DNA from: Candidatus Woesearchaeota archaeon
Lineage (GTDB): Archaea; Nanobdellota; Nanobdellia; Woesearchaeales; GW2011-AR4
DNA: 9,234 bases
Assembly: GCA_019323655.1 (NCBI GenBank)
Contig: JAHWGX010000087.1
Span: forward strand, 1-9,234
Reading direction: 5' to 3'
The first letter of the stretch is position 1; every line of letters starts with the position of its first letter. Both the position numbers and the translations under genes were made by a program. Of this stretch, positions 1-7,017 are shown in pieces. Below the pieces are notes generated by a model. It ran no database searches. It saw only the letters and a list, made by a program, of their open reading frames with translations, and was not told where the DNA came from.

Positions 1-22
1 ACGCTATTTTGTTTTGTGTATG

Positions 23-67
23 TGTGCGCAGCTTCGTCCGCAGATTATTCTGCGGCGTAGCCGCACA
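23..67. repeat. overlapping inverted repeats (alternative hairpins)
   Basis: Three complementary pairings compete in this stretch. CCGCAGA at 38-44 pairs with TCTGCGG at 49-55 around a TTAT loop. TGCGGC at 51-56 pairs with GCCGCA at 60-65 around a GTA loop. TGTGCG at 23-28 pairs with CGCACA at 62-67 as an outer stem. All are seen directly. The stems cannot all form together, so the RNA could switch between folds. It may be the tail of a gene to the left or part of a dispersed intergenic repeat. Confidence 0.55.
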
Positions 68-87
68 AAAATTTTTCTGAGAAAATG

Positions 88-114
88 CGCCCTGAAGGGC
101 GGGGGTTTAAACCC
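88..114. repeat. hairpin plus perfect 12-bp palindrome
   Basis: CGCCCT at 88-93 is complementary to AGGGCG at 96-101, giving a tight hairpin. It is followed immediately by the self-complementary GGGTTTAAACCC at 103-114. No coding sequence covers it. Function is unknown; it could end transcription from the left or belong to a dispersed repeat. Confidence 0.55.
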
Positions 115-131
115 TTAGAGCACTAAAGAAC

Positions 132-139
132 TATTAAAA
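132..139 (+). promoter_or_regulatory. possible TATA box for the 80-residue ORF
   Basis: TATTAAAA lies 30 bases before the ATG at 170. Archaeal transcription usually starts about 24-26 bases beyond the box, which would leave a leader of only a few bases. The match to the archaeal TATA consensus is moderate and AT-rich DNA gives such octamers by chance. Confidence 0.3.
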
Positions 140-169
140 ACTGCAACTAGGTATACAATTGAAGCAAAA

Positions 170-412
170 ATGAACAAATATATTTTAGATAACAAATTAA
201 AATTTATGGTTGTAAAATGGCCGAATGTTGCGCAAACCACAAAACAGATGAAAGAGGGGTTTATAAGGGGATGGATTCATGATTTTGCAATGTTTGGGCA
301 GATTTGCAAAGCGGTTTCTTTCTTTGAAGTAATTAAACAGCTTTTGGTTATGAGGTGGCTCTCTGCTAAGTACAAGAAGGAGGTTACAAATAAACTGTCT
401 AGAACATCCTAA
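170..412 (+). CDS. small hypothetical protein (80 aa)
   Basis: I do not recognise this protein. It runs from ATG at 170 to TAA at 410-412. It is basic and lysine-rich, contains four tryptophans, and has a hydrophobic, probably helical centre around residues 37-64. It has no clear signal peptide, no CxxC pair and no obvious helix-turn-helix. Three of its four glutamines use CAG, as in the clear genes of this window, which slightly favours a real gene. There is no Shine-Dalgarno sequence; a TATA-like octamer sits 30 bases upstream, so a near-leaderless message is possible. It is tail to tail with the GT4 gene, 76 bases away. It could equally be a chance reading frame or a fragment of a decayed gene. 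Confidence 0.35.
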   Translation: MNKYILDNKLKFMVVKWPNVAQTTKQMKEGFIRGWIHDFAMFGQICKAVSFFEVIKQLLVMRWLSAKYKKEVTNKLSRTS

Positions 413-488
413 TAATTTAGTTTAGGCTTAGAAATTTGTACTTACAATTCAACTAGCTTTAACAACATCTTTTAAATCATGCCCCCCA

Positions 489-1724
489 TCAACCAATTTG
501 TCTAGTCTGGCTGGTCTTTTTAGTGAGCAGGATTTTTTTATATGCCTCTTCCAATAGCTTTGTTGTTTTGTTTATATCGTGGCTTTTTGCCGAATTTACC
601 GCATTTTTCCCAAAGGCTTTGACCAAGCGGGGGTTTTTGATAAGAGCCTCCATAGAAGCTTTCAGGCCTTTAATGTCCGAGGGCTGGACAATTAAGCCGT
701 TGTGCCTGTCCCGGACTATGTCCGGTATTGCGAACTTATTCACTCCGATAACAGGCAAACCGCTTGACATTGCCTCAAGAATTACAAGGCCCTGGGTTTC
801 CATTGTAGAGCAAGTCACAAAAATATCTGACTCCTGGTAATAGTACGGCAGTTTCTTATGGGGGATGGGGCCTAAAAATTTTACCTGTTGGGCAATCCCC
901 AAGTCCGCGGATAACCTCTTCAGCGATTCCAATGCCGGGCCGTTGCCTATTATGCTGAATTCTACGCCGCTTATTTTTTCCGGCAATAGGGAAAAGGCCT
1001 TCAGTATCCTGTCGATATTCTTTTCGTATGACACCCTGCCGACATGAATAATCTTTTTTATTTTTTTGCGATAAAATTTTTTAGGCCTGAATAATCCTGT
1101 GTCAACACCATTGGAGATAACCACCACTTTTCTTTTTAAGCCTTTCTTATTTAGAACTTTTTTTATTGCTTCAGAAGGGCTTATTACTAAATCGCATTTA
1201 TTGTATAGGCTTATTGTAACCTTCCAGATGATTCTCTTTGTCAAAGTATCATCTTTCGTCTTAATCTTAAAGACAGACTTGCGAGGTTTAAGCCTGCTAA
1301 AGAACTTTTCAAGGCAAAGCAGGCTTGACGGCGACAGGTATCTCGCAAATTCAGCGGCAATCGTATGGTATGTGCCTATTAGGGGAAGGCTCAATTTTTT
1401 TGCAATTTTTGAGCCAAAAATCCCCAGCGTGGAGTAGCTTTCCATGTGAATCAAGTCAGGATTAAACAATTTCACTTCTTTTAGGCATTTTTTAAAAAAA
1501 GGCAAAACATACCTGAAATCCCTGTAACCCGGGAGCGGAATTGATTTAATGCGGACAACTTTGATATTTTTGTGCAGTTTTACTCCCTGCCTTTTGTTAT
1601 AGTCCGGGGCTATAATAAGGAATTTATGGCCCTTTCTGGCCAAAATGCCTGTTGAGTTGGTTATTGAAGTAACTACTCCGTCAAGATTTGGCAGAAAGGT
1701 ATCGGTAAAAATTGCAATTTTCAT
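489..1724 (-). CDS. GT4-family glycosyltransferase, diacylglycerol-glucosyltransferase-like
   Basis: A GT-B fold, retaining glycosyltransferase of 411 aa, a normal length for the family. The N-terminal domain opens with IFTDTFLPNLDGVVTSI (residues 5-21), the acceptor-side glycine loop typical of MGS/PimB-like lipid glycosyltransferases. It carries D90-LIHMESYSTLG (the usual HxH is HxE here) and TYHT at 118-121. The C-terminal sugar-nucleotide domain shows SNGVD (204-208), GRVSYEKN (229-236, with phosphate-binding R230 and K235), GNG (260-262) and the E-x7-E motif E309...E317. No membrane helix is evident, but a very basic stretch at about 140-165 could hold it to the membrane surface. By family it transfers a hexose from a nucleotide sugar, perhaps to a lipid; the exact substrate is inference. 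The start is the only ATG near the conserved N-terminus and the Shine-Dalgarno is weak. It is divergent from the GT2 gene. Confidence 0.93.
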   Translation of the reverse strand: MKIAIFTDTFLPNLDGVVTSITNSTGILARKGHKFLIIAPDYNKRQGVKLHKNIKVVRIKSIPLPGYRDFRYVLPFFKKCLKEVKLFNPDLIHMESYSTLGIFGSKIAKKLSLPLIGTYHTIAAEFARYLSPSSLLCLEKFFSRLKPRKSVFKIKTKDDTLTKRIIWKVTISLYNKCDLVISPSEAIKKVLNKKGLKRKVVVISNGVDTGLFRPKKFYRKKIKKIIHVGRVSYEKNIDRILKAFSLLPEKISGVEFSIIGNGPALESLKRLSADLGIAQQVKFLGPIPHKKLPYYYQESDIFVTCSTMETQGLVILEAMSSGLPVIGVNKFAIPDIVRDRHNGLIVQPSDIKGLKASMEALIKNPRLVKAFGKNAVNSAKSHDINKTTKLLEEAYKKILLTKKTSQTRQIG

Positions 1725-1774
1725 ATAGTTGCCCAGCAGTGTTTTTTATGCAGCACAGAATTAGAGCAGGTAAT

Positions 1775-1782
1775 TATTTAAA
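1775..1782 (-). promoter_or_regulatory. TATA box for the GT4 gene
   Basis: On the minus strand this reads TTTAAATA, the same octamer found before the SMC and membrane-protein genes. Transcription would begin near 1750, leaving a leader of about 25 bases before the ATG at 1724. Unlike the SMC case the message is therefore not leaderless. Confidence 0.5.
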
Positions 1783-1805
1783 TTTAACCATTTTTACATA
1801 AACAG

Positions 1806-1813
1806 TTATAAAT
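1806..1813 (+). promoter_or_regulatory. TATA box for the GT2 gene
   Basis: TTATAAAT lies 42 bases before the ATG at 1856. Initiation about 24 bases downstream would give a leader of roughly 20 bases that includes the GGAGAAG ribosome-binding site. Confidence 0.5.
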
Positions 1814-1842
1814 TTACTTTATTGGCATAAATCCCCTGATGC

Positions 1843-1849
1843 GGAGAAG
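1843..1849 (+). promoter_or_regulatory. ribosome-binding site for the GT2 gene
   Basis: GGAGAAG ends 6 bases before the ATG at 1856, with its GGAG core 9 bases away. It supports that ATG as the start and is one of the few clear Shine-Dalgarno sites in the window. Confidence 0.55.
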
Positions 1850-1855
1850 ATACGA

Positions 1856-2584
1856 ATGATAAGCATAATTATTCCAACATTAAATGAAGAAGATTACATT
1901 AGGTGTATTCTTGACTGCTATCTCAGGCAGACCTGCAAGGATTTTGAGTTAATTGTTGTTGACGGGGAATCTGAAGACAGCACCCAAAAAATTGTGCGCC
2001 AGTTTTCAAAAAAATATAAAAAAATAAGGTTGGTTGTGTCCAACAAGAGAAATGTCTCTTACCAGAGGAACTTAGGGGCTAAACACGCAAAATCCGAAAG
2101 GCTATTATTCAACGATGCTGATATCTCCGTAGAAAAGGATTTTTTGGAAAAGGCGCTTAAAGAGCTTGACCAGAGGAACCTGAAGGTTGCAGGGTGCTGC
2201 CTCACCATTAAATCAGGGAATGCAATTGACAAATTTGGCTATGCTGTACTAAATGGATGGTTTTTTTTAATGCAGTACATTTATCCGCATATGGTCGGCC
2301 AATGCATATTCTCCACCAAAGGGATGCATAATAAGCTTCATGGATTTGACAGCACAATAAAATTTGCAGAAGACAATGATTATGTGAACAGAAGCAGGAA
2401 ATTTACAAGATTTAGGGTTTTAAACACAGTAAGAGTGCAGGCATCAACTAGGAGATTTAAGGACGAAAATAGGTTTTTTTTATTGCTGAAATACGCTTTA
2501 TGCCCTTTTTACAGGCTCTTATTCGGGGAGATAAGAAGCAATTTATTTAATTATAAGATGAACATTTTCCATAAAAAAGAATAA
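1856..2584 (+). CDS. GT2-family glycosyltransferase
   Basis: A GT-A fold, inverting glycosyltransferase of 242 aa. The N-terminal strand SIIIPTLNEEDYI (3-15) and VVDGESEDST (34-43) are the nucleotide-sugar binding loops of family 2. RNLGAKHA (71-78) precedes the metal-binding D87-A-D89 in FNDAD. E172-D173 in FAEDND fits the catalytic-base ED motif, and STRRF (197-201) matches the S-x-R-R segment common in small GT2 enzymes. The 128-150 segment is hydrophobic and aromatic but is not a convincing membrane helix, so the protein is probably soluble or membrane-associated. Donor and acceptor cannot be told from sequence. It starts 131 bases from the divergent GT4 gene, so both may serve the same glycolipid or surface-glycan pathway (inference). 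Codon use matches SMC and XerA (six of eight glutamines are CAG). Confidence 0.93.
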   Translation: MISIIIPTLNEEDYIRCILDCYLRQTCKDFELIVVDGESEDSTQKIVRQFSKKYKKIRLVVSNKRNVSYQRNLGAKHAKSERLLFNDADISVEKDFLEKALKELDQRNLKVAGCCLTIKSGNAIDKFGYAVLNGWFFLMQYIYPHMVGQCIFSTKGMHNKLHGFDSTIKFAEDNDYVNRSRKFTRFRVLNTVRVQASTRRFKDENRFFLLLKYALCPFYRLLFGEIRSNLFNYKMNIFHKKE

Positions 2585-2618
2585 TTTGGGCATAAAATCA
2601 CATGGTTTCACAACGTGT

Positions 2619-2645
2619 CTAAAAAATGAAGGTTAGCATCAATTT
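2619..2645 (+). repeat. GGTTAGCATCA repeat, copy A (3' of the GT2 gene)
   Basis: The core GGTTAGCATCA at 2631-2641 is preceded by TAAAAAATGAA and followed by ATTTG. A closely similar block lies just 3' of the XerA gene (8207-8232, minus sense), and an inverted core lies at 2772-2782. Copies A and C both sit downstream of a stop codon in the sense of the preceding gene, suggesting a shared 3' element. Confidence 0.5.
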
Positions 2646-2694
2646 GCGGGCCTTTTATTATTGAATAAGTATGCGAGGCAAAATTTAGTTGCAG

Positions 2695-2716
2695 ACAAAT
2701 TTTTCCGAGCACTAAA
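2695..2716. repeat. dispersed AT-rich repeat, second copy
   Basis: ACAAATTTTTCCGAG (2695-2709) matches 65-81 apart from a two-base indel and one substitution. The overlapping GAGCACTAAA (2707-2716) is identical to 118-127. Both copies lie in non-coding DNA beside a small GC-rich palindromic stretch (here CGC-GAA-GCG at 2723-2731). This suggests a dispersed intergenic element whose parts are arranged differently in the two places. Confidence 0.4.
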
Positions 2717-2771
2717 TATTGCCGCGAAGCGACAGATTGAAGAATATTTTAGAAACAATTTAAATTTAATC

Positions 2772-2782
2772 TGATGCTAACC
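2772..2782 (-). repeat. GGTTAGCATCA repeat, copy B (inverted)
   Basis: TGATGCTAACC is the exact reverse complement of the copy A core at 2631-2641, so the two form an 11-bp inverted repeat around 130 bases of spacer. It lies about 30 bases before the membrane-protein TATA box. Confidence 0.5.
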
Positions 2783-2812
2783 CCTAAGTGATTTTTAGGC
2801 ATGCTCCATAGT

Positions 2813-2820
2813 TTTAAATA
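2813..2820 (+). promoter_or_regulatory. TATA box for the membrane-protein gene
   Basis: TTTAAATA is followed by a 22-base gap and then the ATG at 2843. The same octamer and gap occur before SMC, and the same gap before XerA. It implies a leaderless message starting at or beside 2843 and argues against the upstream in-frame ATG at 2801, which lies before the box. Confidence 0.6.
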
Positions 2821-2842
2821 TATCCCAATAGATAGCCCAAAA

Positions 2843-3409
2843 ATGGAAAAAGCGCAGAAAAATAAAATAGTGAAAATTTGTTTAATCGCTGCATATGTTT
2901 TAGTTCTGCTGGTTGCTCTTGCACTGTCAACCGATAAGATTTCGGATACGGGCATATTATTGATTTACCTCTCCACATGGATATTGATTTTGCATATAGG
3001 TTTTGGGGCTTATTACATAGCCCGGTACCTAGACCAGAAAGAGACTATCGGCAATTACGCCCTCAATTTGGCGCCGTTGATTTGCATGGCAGCAGGGGTA
3101 TTGTTTTTTGATAGGATGGTGATATGGGCTGCTTCATTCGCAGTATTATTCTCATTTGCAATGATTATCTACAAAACCGTTGGCTCATCCACCAAAAACA
3201 AGCTCATCAAAGAGTATACTGATAAAAAATTTAGAAATGAAGTTGTTTCTGTGCCACTGCTAACATTGCTGGCCATATTAGCATATGTGTTTGAAAAAAA
3301 TACAACTATCATCATAATCCTGCAATTCGCAACTTTATTTTTCCAGTTTTTCTTCCTGGTATGGCTGGCAGGCGTAAAAAAGGTTTATTCTGTATTCAGA
3401 AATATCTAA
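2843..3409 (+). CDS. six-helix integral membrane protein of unknown function
   Basis: I do not recognise the family. With the start at 2843 it is 188 aa: a short basic N-terminus (MEKAQKNKIVK), then six hydrophobic segments at about residues 10-29, 38-60, 72-89, 92-110, 133-150 and 154-177. A charged, lysine-rich loop lies between helices 4 and 5 at about 115-132, and the tail is basic. The positive N-terminus, loop and tail suggest an N-in, C-in topology. It shows no catalytic motif, no cysteine pair and no nucleotide-binding site. An in-frame ATG at 2801 would add 14 residues, but it lies upstream of the TATA box, so 2843 is preferred. The stop codon overlaps the stop of the convergent SMC gene. 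No terminator-like T tract follows. Confidence 0.75.
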   Translation: MEKAQKNKIVKICLIAAYVLVLLVALALSTDKISDTGILLIYLSTWILILHIGFGAYYIARYLDQKETIGNYALNLAPLICMAAGVLFFDRMVIWAASFAVLFSFAMIIYKTVGSSTKNKLIKEYTDKKFRNEVVSVPLLTLLAILAYVFEKNTTIIIILQFATLFFQFFFLVWLAGVKKVYSVFRNI

Positions 3410-6400
3410 ATCTTTAAGCTGACTACTTGGGAAACTCCAAACTCATTCATGGAAATGCCATACAAGCTGTCTGCTTCTGATATTACTGCGTCATTATGGC
3501 TCATTATTAAGTACTGCGCTTTTTCAGAGTACTGCCTCACGAGCTTTGCAAGCTTCTCGGAGTTGTGCTTGTCAAGCGCAGCATCAACCTCGTCAAGGAC
3601 ATAAAAGCACGCAGGCTCGTGCTCCTGGATTGCAAAAATAAAAGCCAGTGCAGTCATTGTCTTTTCCCCTCCGGAAAGGCTCCTTATGTCAAGGAACTTG
3701 CTTCCCGTTATCTTGACATTTATCCTTACCCCTGCCTCAAAGGGATTCTCCTCATTCTCAATCACAAGGTTTGCTTCCCCTTTTGTGGTAAGCAAAGAAA
3801 AGAATTTCTTAAATGTTTCATTAATGACATCAAACACTTTCATAAACAGCTCTTTTTTCTTGCCCTCTATCTCCTGCATCATCCTGAGCACATCCTCTTT
3901 TTCCTTCCCCAGCATTTCCTTTTTTCCGACAAGCTCTGTGTACTGCTTTTCAACTTCCTCATAAATTTCCAGGGCCCTCATGTTTACAGAGCCTATCTGC
4001 TCCCTCATCCTCTCAAACTTTTTTATTTCATTCTTAAGCTGCTCCTCATTTTTGCTCAGGTCCAGCTTAACGCCTTCATACTGCTGGAACTCAAGATTAA
4101 GCCCTGAAAGAACAGATTCTATTTCAGCAAGCTTTAATGACAAAGTATTTGCCCTGACCTCAACCTTCCTGCTTTCATCCTGCCTGTTTTCTATCGTACC
4201 CTGGTTTTTCTGGATATCCTGCTCAATCTTTGACCTTTGGTGGAAAAGCCCCTTGAATTTTGCATAGAAATCCTGGGCTGCCTCTTCCTTTTTCTTCAGC
4301 TCAATGTTTTTGCCTTTCACAGTTTCCGTTAAATTCTTTAATTCATTGCCAAATTCCTCTTCATCCTTCTCAAGCTGCTTTATTATCTTCCCGGTTTTCT
4401 CCAGCTCATTCTTGCAGGCATTCTCTGCCTGGCTGTCCAGGTTTCTTATTTCAGAGTCAATCCTTATAACATCCTCATTAAGCTCTTTTAGTTTTTCCTC
4501 AAAAGCGTTCAGCTCTGCAAGCAATGTTGGATTGCTTAATTGCGATATTGCTGACCTTAATTTCTGCTTCTCTGTTTTTATGGCTGCAAGCTCCTTATTC
4601 AAAGATGCAAGTTTTTCCTCAACAATCCTTATTTTTTTGCTGGCCTCCTTTTCGTGCTCCTGCAGTTTGGACTTTTTGCCTTCAGAAGCCTCAAGGTCTG
4701 CTGCCTCAAGGTGCAGGGACTTTTCTGTCTTTATTATCTCGCCTTCAAGGGACGCTTTTTTTGCCCTTAAGTTTGCTATTGTTTCCTCATTCCCAATCCT
4801 TTTTTTCTCCAAAGCATCTATTTCATCCTTAAGTTCATTAATTTCCTCCTCATATTTTTCAATCTCTTTTGCTATGTCCTGCTCCCTGAAGCCCATGCTG
4901 TGCTTTCTTTTTAATCTGAAGCCGCCGTGCATTGCCCCGCTTTTTTCCGCAACATCCCCATCTAATGTGGCATATTTTGCCTTGCCAACGCCTAGCCTTC
5001 TTGCAACATCTATATTGTCCACCACAACAGTGTCTGCAAAAACATACTCAAAGATTTTTTTGAACTTCCTGTCAAATGATACCAAGTCTATAGCCAGGCC
5101 GTGGCTTCCCCTTGCACTGGAGATCTTTTGTATTTCCTCCCTTGCAGGCTCTGATTTCATTTTGTTCAGTGGAAAGAAAGTCACAACACCCAGCCTGTTT
5201 TCCTTCAAATATTTGATGCACTCTGAGGCTGTTTTGTCATCTTCTGTAACAATGCTTTTCAGCTTTGCTCCTGCAGCAATCTCAAGGGCCAGGGAATATT
5301 TTGACTTTACATTTCCCAGCTCTGCAACTGTGCCGTAAATTCCCGGCTTCTTAAGCTCCAAAATCCTTTTGAGCGCTATGTCTGCATAGCTCAGTTCCCT
5401 TGCGCTCAAATGGCTTGCTTTCAGTTTTGCAAGCTCCTCACCCGCATTATGTATTTTCTTTCTTGCCTGCGACAGTTGGGCAGCCAGAGAGGTGTCCTCC
5501 TCAAGCTTTTTTGTGAGTTCAAGAGTGGATTGTTTGAACTCGTTTCTTTTGTCTTTGACCTCTTCCAGCTTTTTTTTGTTCTCCTTTTCTACCTCCAGCA
5601 CCTTGCTTATCTGCCCGTCTATAGTGCTCATTTCATGCACTATCCTGTCCTTATCCCTTATCAGGTTGTGCTGCTGCTCCCTTGCTGACTGCACCTCTTT
5701 CTCCAGCTCTTCTGCTTTCCTGTCAATTTCCTCAACTTCCTTTTCTATATCAGCTATGTTTTCAAGCTTATGTTTTTCCCTGAAGTCCTGGATTTTTTTT
5801 GTTATGATGCCTTTTTCCTTTTCCTTGGAGGAAATATCCTTCTGCATATTCTCCTTGTCTGCCTCAAGCTGTTTTATCTGGCCCTGTATTTCCCTGATGC
5901 TGTTCTCAAGGTCAGCCTTCCTGTTCTTTATTTTCTCCAGCTCGTTTTTTATAGTGTCTATTCTTGAGTTTTTTTTGGTGATGTCTATCTTCAGCTCTTC
6001 AACTTCCTTGTTCAGCTTTACCTGGCCTATGTTGCCCTTTTCCTCAATCTCCTTGGATATTTGCTCTATTTCCCCCCTTTTCTCCTGGTTCTGCTGCTTT
6101 AAAGAGCCAATCTTTTCATTTATTTTTTTCAGCTCGTTATTGGTTTCTTCCAGCTTGTTCTGCATCTCGCTTTTTTCTTTTTCCCTGCTGTCAATCTGAA
6201 TTTTTAAGTAAGATGCCCTGTTCTGCTTTATCCTGTCATTCATGTCCCTGTACTTTAATGCCTGGTCCCTGTCTTTCTTAAGCTCCTTGAGGTAAGTATT
6301 CCTTTCTGTAAGGACTATCTCTGTCTCATTGAGCCTTTCATCAACCTTCTGCAGCTCCAAAAGGGCCTTGTGCTTTTTTTCCTCATATACAGAAATGCCT

Positions 6401-6936
6401 GCTATCTCCCCTATAAGCTCCCTTCTCTCATCAGGATGCATTTCCACAAACTTCACTATGTCTCCCTGCAGGATTATATTATAGCCGTCAGGATTTATCT
6501 TTGCTATTGAGAGCAGGTCAATTATCTCCTGCCTTGTCCTTGTCTTGTCGTTTATCCTGTAAACTGACTGGCCGTTTTGCCTTACAATCCTTGTAATCTT
6601 TACCTCGCTGTCTTCTGTGGGAAAAATTTTTTTATTATTGTCAAAGTAAATTGAAACCTCGCCATGCTTTGCAGGCTTTTTTAGTTTTCCTCCATTGTAG
6701 ATTAAGTTAGCTGATTTTTCCGCTCTCAGCGATTTTGATGAGGATTTCCCAAGAACAAAGCACAATGCGTCAAGTATGTTGCTTTTTCCAGAGCCGTTAG
6801 GGCCAAGAATGCAGTTGTAGCTGCTGTTGAACAGAATCTCAGTGTGCTTTGCAAAGCTCTTAAAGCCGCTCATTACAAGCCTGTTTATCTTAGTCCCCTT
6901 TTGCTCCTGCACTGCCAACTGCTTTTGCCCCTCCAT
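3406..6936 (-). CDS. smc: chromosome segregation protein SMC (condensin ATPase)
   Basis: A full-length SMC ATPase of 1176 aa that dimerises at its hinge and uses ATP to fold and segregate the chromosome. From the ATG at 6936, the head carries the Walker A motif GPNGSGKS (45-52, K51) and the Q-loop LQGD (Q157). A long glutamate/lysine-rich coiled coil runs from about 165 to 500. The hinge spans about 531-676, from GIYGTVAEL to DGDVAEKSGAMHGG. The returning coil reaches about 1010. The C-terminal head has the LSGGEK signature (1087-1092), Walker B VLDE with D1115 and E1116, and the switch histidine H1147 in SHND. A GTG at 6948 would add four residues, but a TATA box exactly 22 bases upstream of the ATG favours a leaderless start at 6936. 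No scpA or scpB partner gene is beside it. It converges on the membrane-protein gene with a 4-base overlap. Confidence 0.98.
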   Translation of the reverse strand: MEGQKQLAVQEQKGTKINRLVMSGFKSFAKHTEILFNSSYNCILGPNGSGKSNILDALCFVLGKSSSKSLRAEKSANLIYNGGKLKKPAKHGEVSIYFDNNKKIFPTEDSEVKITRIVRQNGQSVYRINDKTRTRQEIIDLLSIAKINPDGYNIILQGDIVKFVEMHPDERRELIGEIAGISVYEEKKHKALLELQKVDERLNETEIVLTERNTYLKELKKDRDQALKYRDMNDRIKQNRASYLKIQIDSREKEKSEMQNKLEETNNELKKINEKIGSLKQQNQEKRGEIEQISKEIEEKGNIGQVKLNKEVEELKIDITKKNSRIDTIKNELEKIKNRKADLENSIREIQGQIKQLEADKENMQKDISSKEKEKGIITKKIQDFREKHKLENIADIEKEVEEIDRKAEELEKEVQSAREQQHNLIRDKDRIVHEMSTIDGQISKVLEVEKENKKKLEEVKDKRNEFKQSTLELTKKLEEDTSLAAQLSQARKKIHNAGEELAKLKASHLSARELSYADIALKRILELKKPGIYGTVAELGNVKSKYSLALEIAAGAKLKSIVTEDDKTASECIKYLKENRLGVVTFFPLNKMKSEPAREEIQKISSARGSHGLAIDLVSFDRKFKKIFEYVFADTVVVDNIDVARRLGVGKAKYATLDGDVAEKSGAMHGGFRLKRKHSMGFREQDIAKEIEKYEEEINELKDEIDALEKKRIGNEETIANLRAKKASLEGEIIKTEKSLHLEAADLEASEGKKSKLQEHEKEASKKIRIVEEKLASLNKELAAIKTEKQKLRSAISQLSNPTLLAELNAFEEKLKELNEDVIRIDSEIRNLDSQAENACKNELEKTGKIIKQLEKDEEEFGNELKNLTETVKGKNIELKKKEEAAQDFYAKFKGLFHQRSKIEQDIQKNQGTIENRQDESRKVEVRANTLSLKLAEIESVLSGLNLEFQQYEGVKLDLSKNEEQLKNEIKKFERMREQIGSVNMRALEIYEEVEKQYTELVGKKEMLGKEKEDVLRMMQEIEGKKKELFMKVFDVINETFKKFFSLLTTKGEANLVIENEENPFEAGVRINVKITGSKFLDIRSLSGGEKTMTALAFIFAIQEHEPACFYVLDEVDAALDKHNSEKLAKLVRQYSEKAQYLIMSHNDAVISEADSLYGISMNEFGVSQVVSLKI

Positions 6937-6958
6937 GAATAGAACCACATCTCAGTGA

Positions 6959-6966
6959 TATTTAAA
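6959..6966 (-). promoter_or_regulatory. TATA box for smc
   Basis: On the minus strand TTTAAATA is followed by 22 bases and then the ATG at 6936. This geometry predicts transcription starting at the ATG itself, i.e. a leaderless message, and no Shine-Dalgarno is present. It is the main reason for choosing 6936 over the GTG at 6948. Confidence 0.6.
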
Positions 6967-7002
6967 GGTTTTTAATTTGCCCTGCCTGAATCGTGCATTT
7001 CA

Positions 7003-7017
7003 CAGGTTTTTAACCTG
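7003..7017. repeat. small hairpin CAGGTT/AACCTG
   Basis: CAGGTT (7003-7008) pairs with AACCTG (7012-7017) around a three-base loop. It lies just upstream of the SMC promoter and at the 3' end of the 45-codon fragment, so it could be a weak terminator on the minus strand, but no strong T tract follows. GGTTTTTAA or GGTTTTAA also recurs at 6967, 7005 and 7019. Confidence 0.35.

Noticed and set aside
523..1437. Three plus-strand open frames antisense to the GT4 gene
   Set aside because: The minus strand carries a complete GT4 enzyme with its conserved motifs; the plus frames have no recognisable protein features.
4304..5338. Long open frame of 344 codons on the plus strand inside smc
   Set aside because: It is antisense to the SMC coiled coil and hinge, its translation is a low-complexity Ser/Phe/Leu mix, and it shows no motif. 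It is a by-product of the Glu/Lys-rich coding strand. The other plus-strand frames in 3565-6199 are rejected for the same reason.
6948..6950. ATG on the minus strand just before smc
   Set aside because: It is out of frame with SMC; the overlapping in-frame GTG at 6948 lies upstream of the predicted transcription start.
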